A DNA stretch of 64,000 nucleotides from Blastomussa wellsi (taxonomy: Eukaryota; Cnidaria; Anthozoa; Scleractinia; Plerogyridae), in the NCBI GenBank assembly GCA_947652115.1, contig OX393564.1, forward strand, positions 11,421,901 through 11,485,900, read 5' to 3'. The translations under genes were made by a program, and so were the position numbers. Shown piece after piece: positions 21,001-33,000 of this stretch. The stretch's first letter is position 1; every line of letters starts with the position of its first letter. The notes under the pieces are model-generated. The model had not been told where the DNA came from. It saw only the letters and a list, made by a program, of their open reading frames with translations, and did no database searches.

Positions 21001-24000
21001 CTATGAAAATAGTACATCCCTGAAGCCAAAGTAATACCGTTTCGTTTCTGAGGAAACGAAACAAAAACATTCTTTAAAAAGAATCAGATTGTTAAATGAA
21101 GTTAAATGATAATTTAACTAAGTTAACGAATAGGAGCAAGTTTGCTTGGGGTTGGTGGGGCAGCATTTATTGGCCAGCCTTTCGGGGCTCGGGGCCTTAG
21201 CATTTGTGGCGTTACCACTGTCATTCTGCATTCCTGGGTTGTTGTCATGGCATTTCTTGCATCTTGCATTCTTATGCGTACGCCACAGCATGTGCTTGTA
21301 GCTTACTCAGCGTACAGCGTTGTAGTTTGTAGTTCTTTGTAGTTTTTCTACAAAGGTGTTGGCGTTGGCGGTGTAGTTTGTAGTTCTTTGTAGTTTTCTT
21401 CCACTGATCTTCCAGTTGAAGTTCAGTGTGACGGGTGCTAGGGCTGAGGTGGGTTAGGCGGGCGGGGTCTCGTGGCTGGGTTGCGGGTAGGGCAGGCTTT
21501 TGGAGTGTATCTGTGTTTGGGGTTGGCAGCTCCAGCCCCAGATTCCTGGGCATCCAACCTCCATTTGCGATGGAGTTAACTGCTTTTCTATATTTTAGGC
21601 AAACACAATTTCCTTGTCTTTTATACAAAACCTTCAACTGTGAACATAGTAACCACATGTCCTCGTAGAGGCCTATTTTCTCCTTTTCTTATCGACGTGC
21701 GGCAGTTGTTGGCCTTCTACTGGGCTTGCCTTCAGTCCAAAAGTTTGCAAGAAAGCGTGATCCAAACGGGAAATTTTTGCTATGGAGTAGCCAAGGGTCG
21801 TTGAAGCAAGTTTGCCTCCGAGTTTTTCACTCAAATTCATTTCAGCATTTCTGTGTGTAATTTCATGTTCAATTAACTCTGTCACTCTGATCTGAGTATC
21901 ATTGGAAAGATCTTTTCCTCCTGCAGAGATTGAGTTTAAGTGATGTAAAAGTTGATGACGTCAGAAGCCGAACAAAGGGTAATGCTCGTCATGGCCGGTT
22001 TTGGCTGGCACGGGTGCCAATGGGTTAAATATTTTTGCGATTGTTTTTAAATCGTGAAATCAAAGTGTTGCAAAAATTTATGTAATAAGGTATTGCATTG
22101 CACAATTTTACGTGTGATATGTTCGTGCACATAAAGAAAATAAATCATAAATAAGTATGTATGTATGTATGTATGTCGTTTTTTTGTAAAGAGCATGATG
22201 ACCTATATTTTTTCTTTTGTGATACAGTACGTAGACCCCATATTTATATTCACTTCTTGCTTTCTCTCTATTTTTTCTGCACCCACAAGACATGGTGTTA
22301 ATGATTCAAATAAAATAACGTTAAGGAATTATGGGGTTCTCCTGCTCTTAAAAAAATATGGTGACCTCTCGTTTTAATTAAAAAAATTAAATTCAGTTAA
22401 GATGAACAACCAATAGGCAAAGTTTGATGGAGATCTATTGTCAGTGAAAAACCGCCTGCATGGATTGCATACTTTTTTCATTGCCACCCCCATAGATATT
22501 TTGACAACCTGATGATAGGTCTGACAGATCTGGTCCATCAAGATTGGAACTGATAGAAGTATAAATGATAAATTGTAGACTCTGCAGTTGTCAGCTCAAG
22601 ATCAAATATGGAGAATTTGGAAAGACCACGCATTTCAGTTAGCAATGTGGCCTAGCTTTGCTTGACAAAACACTTGATAAATAAGGCTTTTTGACATGCG
22701 AGAAAAGCTTTCAATGTTTTTGTTTGTTACTGTTTTAAAGCTTTTATGATATGCAAAGACAGACCCGAGTCTTGACAATGTGTTGACATGTTCTTGTCAA
22801 CACTCGAAGCATTGGCCAATCATATATTTGCATTGTAAGAGTAATGCATAATTCAAATGCGGTGGCTTAGTCGGTAGTCCCTTTTTTCCTTTTCTTTCCA
22901 TGTGGGTGCGTCTACCAGGTTTTGCACGGCCATTTTTTCACTTTGCGCTCGATGGACTAAGAAACAAGGGACTGCTCGTAGTCTAAGTATATACCCACTA
23001 TGTTGATTCTTTGGATTTGTGCATTTTCATCACCTGAATGTTGTATTTTGTTTACCTTAAAACATCTTACAAAGAGGGGTCACCAGAATATAGTACTTTG
23101 CATGTGAAATATATTTAGAAAGATATCTGGCAGTCACCTTCCTTTTGAGAAATATTTTATTTTGAGACAATCTTAACTACAGCAAATGACTGCTTGCTTG
23201 GAAATGACTGATTTTGCTTGGAAATTCTTTCCACAAAATTGTGTAATGCTGCATGAATTAATACATTCTCAACTTCTTTCTTGTGTTTGATTGTTGATTT
23301 GTAATCCATTATTTCAGTTTCAATGATTTCAATCATTTTCTGGAAGAGAAAAGGCTAATCTCGTATCCAGATCTTCTCAACCCTTGATTGAGAACATCTG
23401 GAAAAAGCCGATTTTGCTTGTGTCAAATTTGTCAGAAATCTGACACACGATGCCATTACGCATACCTGGCAGTGTAAGTGGATGGATTCTCACTTAGTCG
23501 GTATAGCTGGGTTATGAACTACTTTCCGGTACAGGGAAACACCAGTACCACAGTATTTGAGATAGAGCTGGAGAAGAAAAAAAATTCACCACTCATGATT
23601 TCCTAATAATTTTAAATCCTTAACAGAGGTGTGCGTCAGATTTGCGAAGTTTTCTTCACATCTTTTTATTCACAGACTTAGTTATTGACAAACTTTTGAA
23701 CTAACAAGCTTGGACCACAAACTGTTTCTGCAGCTATTTCACTCGCGTTTAAGGTATCAGTGTACCCAAATGACAACCTCGCTTTGTAGCTGCTTCATGG
23801 TCACACGTTTCATAAAACCCCCAATTAAGGATATATTTTCTGAAAGCTTAGTAATTGCAGATTCCGATTATTACTTGATATAAGGCAAGAAATAAAACCC
23901 TTTCCTAAAATAGCGATCATTTTCCAAAAGTATGTAGTTTCACAAATTGAGTTCGTTTCCGGTCAGAATTTAACGGGAGAAAGCAAGCGGCATCGCTACA

Positions 24001-27000
24001 TTTTCTTGACGCCTTGATCTAAAAAGCTGTGTTGGGGAATTTTGATTACTTGTCTGGTTTGTTTTTAATACGCTGTTAAACTTTAAGTTTTTATAAAACA
24101 CGCATTACCTTAGTTTGCTTAAATACTCATTACTTTCGAAGGAGGCAAAAAATAAAAATTCCCTGACATAGTTTTTTGCCACATTATCGGGCAACATTCT
24201 TGCCAAATGTCAGCGAAAAAGGATTAAAACTCGCTGTAAACAAACTGGAAACATGCCTCATTCATTGAAATTTTAGTTTTGAGAAATAAAGGAAAATGTA
24301 CTTTAGGGCATTTTCTGGTCTAGCTAGATTAGATCTCAAAATGCATGAAAAGTAATTACCTATTGATCGATAAAGTGAGGGCTCTTCTTACTTAGACAAT
24401 AGAGCTCGCATTTAAATTAAATGCTGTTTCTGGCGGGAAATACCAACAAAGCCCTCTGTTCTGCCGCTACACTCTCTGTTTTGGATGCACTAGATGCAAG
24501 ATGAAAGTAGATGAAACTAAGGGATCTAAAAAGCGTGATGGAGGAAGCAACAGGAATTTAAACAACCTCCCCTTGCTTCTCTTAAAATAACGACAACCAC
24601 AACTTTGTGTGGCGGAAAATGGGGAAGTGGGTGACAAAGTGCTCAGTTAATATTCTAGCCCCATGAACCCCTGGAGTGTCAAGAAAACAAAACCTATAGC
24701 CCAAGGAGATGTAGACAGTGGTTGGAGAGAAGTGAGTAGGCCTTCCCTCAGGGCCACTGTAAACATTCCTGGGTAGAGAGGAGGGAGTGGGCCTCCTCTC
24801 TGACTGAAGGGAGTGGGCCTCCACTAACCTAACTCCAGGGGGGTAAAATTGCAGGGAGTTGAGTCTATGGGGGCAAGAGTGTGAGGAGAGGAGCACTTCA
24901 TCCCCATTCCCGTGTTAATTTGACCAACCTGAACAGAACTTAAACAAAGAACGTTAACAGCATAGATATATATATATAAAAAAACTATACATTGCAAAAT
25001 ATGATCTCAAGTATCTAACACTGGACTGGCAAAGTGTTCTAATTAACACAAACAAACCTAAGCGAGGTACTTATAATTAGTTTCTACAGTTCATTCAGAC
25101 AAGTAACAAACTAAGTGTCTCCGAGAATCGTAACGATCCTTCAATGAATTGACATATCTAAGTCACCTCAAATGTGGTTTGTAATTGCTCTAAAAATTAT
25201 AAATGTTTATTTTGGTAATTCTAATTCGAGTAGACACAAGGAAACCTCAAAAGAAGTAGATATTCTAAGAGTCACCTTGGTCATTATAACAATTAATGCA
25301 TCTATTAAATACAATTAAAAGTGGTGCTTAAACCCTCAAATGTACATGTTTTGCCAGGAGCTTTAATTAATAGTGTACATTATGACCTAGGTGTAAAACT
25401 GGTGTCACCCTACGATTTAACTTGTATTACAAAATATGCTAGATGATTGGGAAAGCCCTTTGGCAAGCTGTAGAATTAATTAAAAAGACCTATGAGCGAG
25501 CAAGAGCTTTGGGTGGGTGGGAGGATATAGAAAATATTCTTGACACAATGTCGCACTGCAATATATCTTGTGTGCAAGCAAAAGACAGTTGGCAAATTTA
25601 GCAAGCACGTATCAAGATGCTGAAGTTTGCTCTGATTGGATGGTTTTCAGGATTTGAGGTCAACCAAGGTCGTTAATCGAATGATTAGCAAAGCTCATGG
25701 CTCAAAATAGAAACAAGAGTTGTTGATTAACTGAAATTTATTTCATGTGTTCAATAAATTGTGATTTAATCAACCTCCCCCTTGCTTCTCTTAAAATAAA
25801 GACAACCACAACTTTGTGTGGCTGAAAATGGGGAAGTGGGTGACAAAGTGCGCAGTAAATATTCTAGCCCAAGGAGATGTAGACAGTGGATGGAGAGAAG
25901 GGAGTAGGCCTTCACTCAGGGCCACTGTAAACATTCCTGGGTAGAGAGGAGGGAGTGGGCCTCCACTAACCTAACTCCAGGGGGGTAAAATTGGAGGGAG
26001 TTTGGCCTCCGAAAATCGAGTCTATGGGGGCAAGAGTATGAGGAGAGGAGCACTTCATCCCCACAAAATGCAAAGCATTCCCCCATTGACGAGCCACTGG
26101 AAAAACAAGTTAGTCCAAGAATAATAATATGCACTATAATAATCTTTGTTTTATTTTAAAACAATATGCCTTTTAATTTGCGAGGATTGAGGAAGTTTAC
26201 ACGATATCATAAAAATATTTACGAGATGGGTCCACAAGGAGGGGGAGGGAGGATTGGACTAAAGAGTACATTTTGCCAAAGCTGCTGGTGACATATAAAG
26301 GTATAAACTTCCCAAAACAAAAGGCATTTATGTCACTTTGAATAACAGGCCGACCAACTTATAACAGGTTAACTAGCTTTTGGGCGACCTGTGCCAGAAC
26401 TGAGGGTGGGGTTTTTTATGTACCTTTCAAAACAGTCGGATGACCAACGACCCAGCTGCACCTATCCAGAAACTGTTCCCAGCAAATTCACTTGAATCCT
26501 GCCCCCCCCCCCCCCCCCCCCCTTACTGATTAGGAGCCTTGTTTCCCTTGTTAGCTTTTCCCAGGTTAAGAATGCACCTGATAGATGAAAAGGGGTCCAG
26601 AGTCCAAAGAGAAGGGCCTGGAGTTCAGGTAGGCCACCATTGCCGGGATGGGGTGAATTTATCTTTCCAATAACGATGGTCTGTCCCTGTCTAAAAGGGT
26701 CTGTTTTGGGCACCTTCCAGCGCACTAACATATACCTGGGTGAACTCCTTGGCATAAAAGGTATGTCTCTGTTCATGAGATTGTGCTTTGGATCAAAAGT
26801 TGAGTTGCAGGTAAGTTCGCCTAGTGGTAGGAAGCCGAAAAATGCCAGTGTCATTGCTGCCCAGAGCATTAAGGAATCCCTATTAACAGTATGCTGTACA
26901 TTGAGGAGGTAGTAAAACAAATTCAGCAGTTGTAAAGTTATTGGTCTACGTACTTTGAACTGTTGCCCTTGTGAACGCTTAGTGCCTCTAAGAATAAGAC

Positions 27001-30000
27001 GGAGACAAAGGAAATTAGATAGAGGAAGCTTGTAGCCATGGCTGGAATGGTAATTTTTGACCCCGGACAAATAGTTCTTGATAGTGGTATATTGCACAGA
27101 ACGAGCCATGGCACCAGAAAAATTGATCAAAACATCCTCATTAATGGGGAGTTGCGGATTGATGTTCATTTGTGAACAGAAATTGAAAAATTGCCGCATA
27201 CCAGAACTGTATGTCTTTTTGGTACTCTGGGCAAGGGCCATCCCCATGTAATGCTCAGCTTCTTTTGCTAGAGATTGTACAGATGGGCTGGGATGGGGTC
27301 TGGCGTTGCATAGGCGTGGGGTGCTAGCTGGTGGAAGCGTTCCATCTGGAAACGAGAAAGAGAGTCTGCAATGTTATTATTGATCCCAGGGACATGCACT
27401 GCTCGAATGCTGCAAGGTGCAGAGTGTTGGGTCTCTTACCAAGTCCATTACCTTAAAAACCTTGAAGAGCGCACAGACGTTTTGGAGAAGGATATTAAGG
27501 ATCTCAAAGACGGCGCGGACTTCACAAGCACCCAGGTAGATAAACAGACGACAGAGTTAACTAACGCTAAAGCTGAAATCGCCAGATTGACGAAAACAGT
27601 AAATGAGAACGAAGAAGGTAGAAAAGAGATGGAAACAAAACTCCTGTACCTGGAGGCTTACTCCAGAAGAGAGAACATTAAGTTTATGAACATCGCTGTC
27701 GATTCAACAGAAGAGCGCGAAGACACCGAAGAAACCTTGAGGTCCTTCCTGGAACGTGACCTGGGCCTCCTAGATGCAAGAACCGTAGAGATACAACGAG
27801 TGCACCGCAGTGGAAAAGGAAAAGACGGTGGACCTCAACCCATTTTGGCCCGCTTTCTGAGATATAAAGATGTGCAAAAAATATTTTCACTTGGGCACCG
27901 ATTAAAAGATACGGACTACCAAATGTTCCGTGATTATCCTGCAGAAATTGTCAAGCGACGCAAGGAGCAGATGAAAACCTTCAAAGAAGCCAGAAAAAAC
28001 GGAATTCCGGCAGCTTTTAGTCAATCTCAACCAGATAAGTTATACATTAGAGGACGATTATGGCCAGTAGGTAGAGAATTAACCGTTTAGTTAAAGCTGA
28101 TCAAAACTTGTGCCTTTTTCCAAAACTTTTCGCTAGGGGAGCTTTTGTTTATCTTGTTAGCTTTCAATCATAATTTGCGGCTTGTTGCCTCTTAAGATGC
28201 ATAAAGTTTACCCAGTAAGCATAAATGTATTTCTTTCTTTTTTGTTTGTTTGTTTTATGTTATATGTTTAACAAATGTCCTTTTTGCGCTTAGTTGCACT
28301 ACATACAAATTCTATATTCCTGTAGCTGAAAACGGAAAAAATTATTGTAACTCTTTTCCCTGGGGTGAAAACTGCCAAATTCTTTTCTTTTCAAAATAAC
28401 AAAAGAATTGGATTTTCAAATTGGATCAATAAATGCAAGGGGTCTAGGGGACAGGTTTAAGCGTCGAGAATTTTTCAATTGGCTTCGGAAAAAACAATTG
28501 GCCGTATATTTTATTCAAGAAGCACATTGTACGGAAAACAATATGCATGACTGGCGCGCTGAATGGGGGTACCAAGCCCTTTTCAGCTGCCGTTCCAGCA
28601 GAAAAGCAGGTGTTATGATTTTGTTTAATAACAACATCACCTTCCAAATTTCGAGAACTTATTGCGATCCCAAGGGACGCTTTATAATCTGCGATATGAC
28701 AACAAATGGGAAACAACTAACTTTGGTAAATCTATACGCTCCAAACGACGACGATCCAAATTTCTTTACCTCTGTTTTTGAGCATTTAGCCGATTTCCAG
28801 TGCGACAAGGTTATAATAGGAGGAGATTACAACTTAGTGCTCGATGTTGAGAAGGATAAAAAAGGCGGCCTTGCAAAAACACACAAAAAAATCACTGGAA
28901 GCCTTAAATAAATTTTCTGAGGACTTAGATTTGGTTGATGTCTGGAGAGCTCAAAATCCTGAATCACAACGCTTTACATGGAGGCAAAGGAATCCGGAGA
29001 TACATTGCAGACTTGATTTCTTTCTCATAAACAAAAGTATACTCTGTAGCGCCATCAACACAGACATCGTCCCTGGGTACAAAACGGACCATTCAATGAT
29101 CACCTTGCAAATATCTCTACATAATAACCCAAGGGGACGAGGGTTCTGGAAATTGAACACCTCTTTTTTAAAGGACGAAGAATATATCAATCAAATTAGA
29201 GAGATAATATCTCTAACTAAGGATGAATACGCCCAAGATGACACTGTTACCCCTGGTTTATTATGGGAAATGATTAAAATGAAGACTAGAGAAATATCGA
29301 TTAATTATGGTAAAACAAAAAAAACGAAATCTTGAGCAAATGCAAGATGAAATTGAAAAATCAATCAAAATCCTCGAGGAACAAATTGCTAACACACACG
29401 CGAACGACTCCCAAAAAATATGGCCAGAATTAGAAAAGAAAAGATTTGAACTGGAAGCTATAATTGAATACCAAACAAAAGGTGCGATTTTAAGATCCAA
29501 GTCTCAATGGTACAACAAGGGCGAGAAAAACTCCAAATATTTTCTCAACCTTGAGAAGAGGCACTGTAGACAAAATACAATTACTCAATTGAAAATTAAT
29601 GACATGGACGTTATTCAATCAGACAAAGAAATCTTACATGAGTGTGAAGATTTCTATAAAAATCTTTATAGCTCCAAAATGCAAGTAAATAATTCCTCGA
29701 AGGATTTCTTTCCACAAGCAAGACAAGTATTAAGCAATGAAAACCTATATTTTTGTGAAGGCCCTTTAAGTTCCAAGGAATGTTTAGAGGCATTAAATAG
29801 CATGGCCTCAGAAAAGTCACCTGGTATAGATGGCCTACCGAGTGATTTTTACAAAGTCTTCTGGGAAGAAATAGGAGAAAGTCTTATGTGTGCATTAAAT
29901 TTCTCCTTTGAAATAGGACAATTACCCATATCACAGAGGTGTGGAATTATAAAACTAATACCAAAAAAAGATGCCGATCCCAATTTAATTAAAAATTGGC

Positions 30001-33000
30001 GCCCATTAACTCTATTAAATTGTGATTATAAGATTGCATCGAAGGCCATTGCAAACCGAATAAAAACAGTGTTACCCGAGCTGATATCAGAAGATCAGTC
30101 AGGATTTATAAAGAAAAGATGTATTAGCGATAACATACGTACGCTGGATAGCGTCATTCAGTATACAGCAAACAAAAATATCCCCGGGCTACTGCTTTTT
30201 CTCGATTTTGAAAAAGCCTTCGATACTCTGGAGTGGTCCTTTATCGATAAATCCCTTCAACATTTTGGCTTTGGCCCCTCGCTGTCAAAGTGGGTCAGAC
30301 TTTTTTATTGTAAAACTGAAAGCTGCATCTTAAACAATGGATGGACGAGCAATTTCTTTGAACTAAGTCGAGGAGTAAGACAAGGCTGCCCGTTGTCACC
30401 TTATCTCTTTATACTATCTGTAGAAATACTTGCTGAAGCCATACGTAACAAAAGAGAAATTACGGGTATTAAAATACAGGACACTGAATTTAAATTAAGT
30501 CAATACGCAGATGATACGACCCTCATCTTAGACGGTTCCGAGGAATCTTTTAATGCATCGCTGACTCTGATAGAAGCTTTTGGTAAAATGTCTGGGCTTA
30601 AACTGAATGATAAAAAAACCCAAGCTCTATGGATAGGCTCCAAAACAAACTGCCAGCAAAAATTTTGCTTAGGAAAAAATTTTCAATGGCAAAACAAAAA
30701 AGTTAAGGCACTGGGTGTTTGGTTCTCTACGGATCAAGATATGGCGATCTCTTTAAACTATACTGAAAAACTAACGAAAATTAAATCTATCCTAGGATGT
30801 TGGAAATTCCGGAGACTAAGTTTAGTAGGGAAGATAGTAGTTTTGAAAAGTCTAGTAGCATTTCAACTTGTATACGTATTTTCGCCTTTGCAAACAAATC
30901 ATGAAGTAATCAAAGAGATCAACAAACTTTTTTTCAATTTTTTATGGAACGATAAAGGTGATAAAATTAAACGCGCGGTTATGATCAACGACTATCCAAA
31001 CGGAGGACTCAAAATGATCGATGTGGTATCTTTCAACAAATCACTAAAAGCCTCTTGGATTAAAAAATATCTGGATTCAGAAAACATTAGCAAATGGAAA
31101 GCAATCTTTAATTTAGAGCTTGGAAAATATGGAGGCAACGCCTTTAATAAAGGAAATCTTAACAAAAAAGATATTGATAAACTAAGTATAGACGATCCAT
31201 TTGTCAAAGAAATCATAGAAATATGGTCAGATACTTTCTTTGAAGGAAAAATAGTTTCAAAAGACCACCTCCTGTCTCTACCACTTTGGCAAAATTCATT
31301 AATTAGAATAAATAATACACCGGTACTCTACACAGATTGGCTTTTGAAAGGTATCACACAAGTAAAACATTTAATGGATGATTCTCATAACTTTATGTCC
31401 CTAGAGAGTTTTCAAAATAAGTACGAACTTCACGTTAAACCACTATCTTTGTATGGAATTGTCTCAGCAGTGAAACTTTTGCAAAGACAAACCCCAAAAA
31501 CCCAACTAAAACACGAAAGCCTTTTCGATACATTTTTAAAAAGCCAAAAATCTTCAAGAATTGTGTACCGGAAACTAATATCGGATAAAGGTGAGCGACC
31601 ACTATCGTGTCAAGAGAAATGGCACAAAGATATTAGCTCTACAAATGAAACTGTTGACTGGAGAAAAGTCTACCAAACATCTACTGCGTGTACAAGGGGC
31701 TCTAAACTAATAGATTTTAATTTCAGATTTTTACACAGACGGCTGGCGACAAATAGCTTTTGCAAAAAATAGGAATCAGAGAGGACAATAACTGCACCTT
31801 TTGCCATAACGAAAAAGAAGATCTGATGCATTTATTCTGGCAATGTGAAAAAACAACAATCTTTTGGCAAAATCTATCTTTATGGCTGCAGTCGTGTCAG
31901 ATTCTCACAACAGAAAACAATCTACACCTAGTGACCGCTTTAGGCCTCAAGCCTGACAGCTCTAACATCAAACTCCAAATTAATTTTTGTTGCCTACTCG
32001 CTAAACAATACATTTGGATATGCAGATCGAGAGAACTTCATCCAACTCAAAACAACTTCTTAATTTATCTGAATCATATACACCTATTAGAAAACAAGAC
32101 ACCAAGTAACACTAAAAAATGGAAGCCTTTTCTACCCTCGCTTAATCAGGTCTCCTGAGCCGTTGGTTAAAAACATTAAATGCCAGAGTTTTTCCTCCAA
32201 ATACATATCTTTATAACATAGTCATACTTTCATTGGAACTGGCTTTTCACCCTTAAGGAAATTAAGGAAAAAAGAAGGAAAGAATGTATAAAACACATAA
32301 GTAAGAGCAAATAGTGCAACTTTTGTAATGTTTTAGTGTAGTGTACTGTATATTTTTGTAAGTAGTTTAAGTAGGGTAGTGTACTATGTATTTTTTTTTC
32401 TTTTTGTAAGTAGTGTTGTTGTAAAATTAATAAAATATTTAAAAAAAAAATTAAAAAAAAAAAGTCCATTACCTGGGGGATTTTGGATAGACGGGAATTG
32501 ATGACCTCAACTACACCCTGATGGTCACAATAGAACTGAATGCGTTTGGTTGTCCAAAGGGCCCCCCACAAATGGCACGATCAAAGAGCGAAGCCCAAAT
32601 AATACTGCCCGTTCCAGAACATCCCCAAAAGTTCCCAGTCATCTGGATGGACCGGAATAAGGCGAAAAACAGACTCTTCCCATGTAGCAGCCCCGGCCAA
32701 ATTTTTGAATCGCTGCATTGGGGGTAAGACCGCCATTTACAGCAACTATTATTGGTGTACTGTATGTTAGTTGGCTATTCAAAATGTCAGGGAAGTGCAT
32801 CCATAGCCTTGGGCAGACAATAGACCGTGTATCTGCAAAGCGCCAAAAAGAATATTGTAACAGTTTTTCACTCTGTAATGGTGGCAAGGCTCAGCTTTCG
32901 CAGAAACATTTTCTTAAATAACATCACATCTGCATGACAAAACTGACAGGAAAACGATTTCCTGAAATTTTCCAGTAGGCAATTACCAGAAACAATTGTT

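Larger units (their letters stand above)
18424..22024. mobile_element. Possible TTAA-flanked CCCATTG-ended element (3.6 kb), degenerate
   Basis: The outer ends read TTAA-CCCATTGACTCC and, inverted, TTAA-CCCATTGGCACC. TTAA plus a CCC start fits piggyBac-type elements. No transposase could be recognised inside; frames at 18829-19122 and 21673-21885 (- strand) are open but unassigned. The pairing may be chance because the matched ends are short. Confidence 0.35.
27453..32461 (+). mobile_element. L1-like LINE, 5'-truncated, inserted in a DIRS remnant
   Basis: The element is flanked by a 12-base target duplication, AAGTCCATTACC (27441-27452 and 32462-32473), and ends in an A-rich tail (32440-32461). 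Removing it restores the DIRS RNase H reading across the site. It contains the C-terminal part of ORF1 and all of ORF2; the 5' end begins inside the ORF1 coiled coil, as expected for an incomplete target-primed insertion. It lies in the sense direction of LSG1, in its 15.7-kb intron. Confidence 0.93.

Noticed and set aside
24563..26063. LTR pair of a small retrotransposon
   Set aside because: No TG...CA ends, primer binding site, polypurine tract or target duplication could be seen; kept only as a direct repeat.
27371..27452. Start codon near 27371 as the true start of the L1 ORF1
   Set aside because: This stretch lies left of the target duplication and belongs to the DIRS remnant, so the frame extends through it only by chance.
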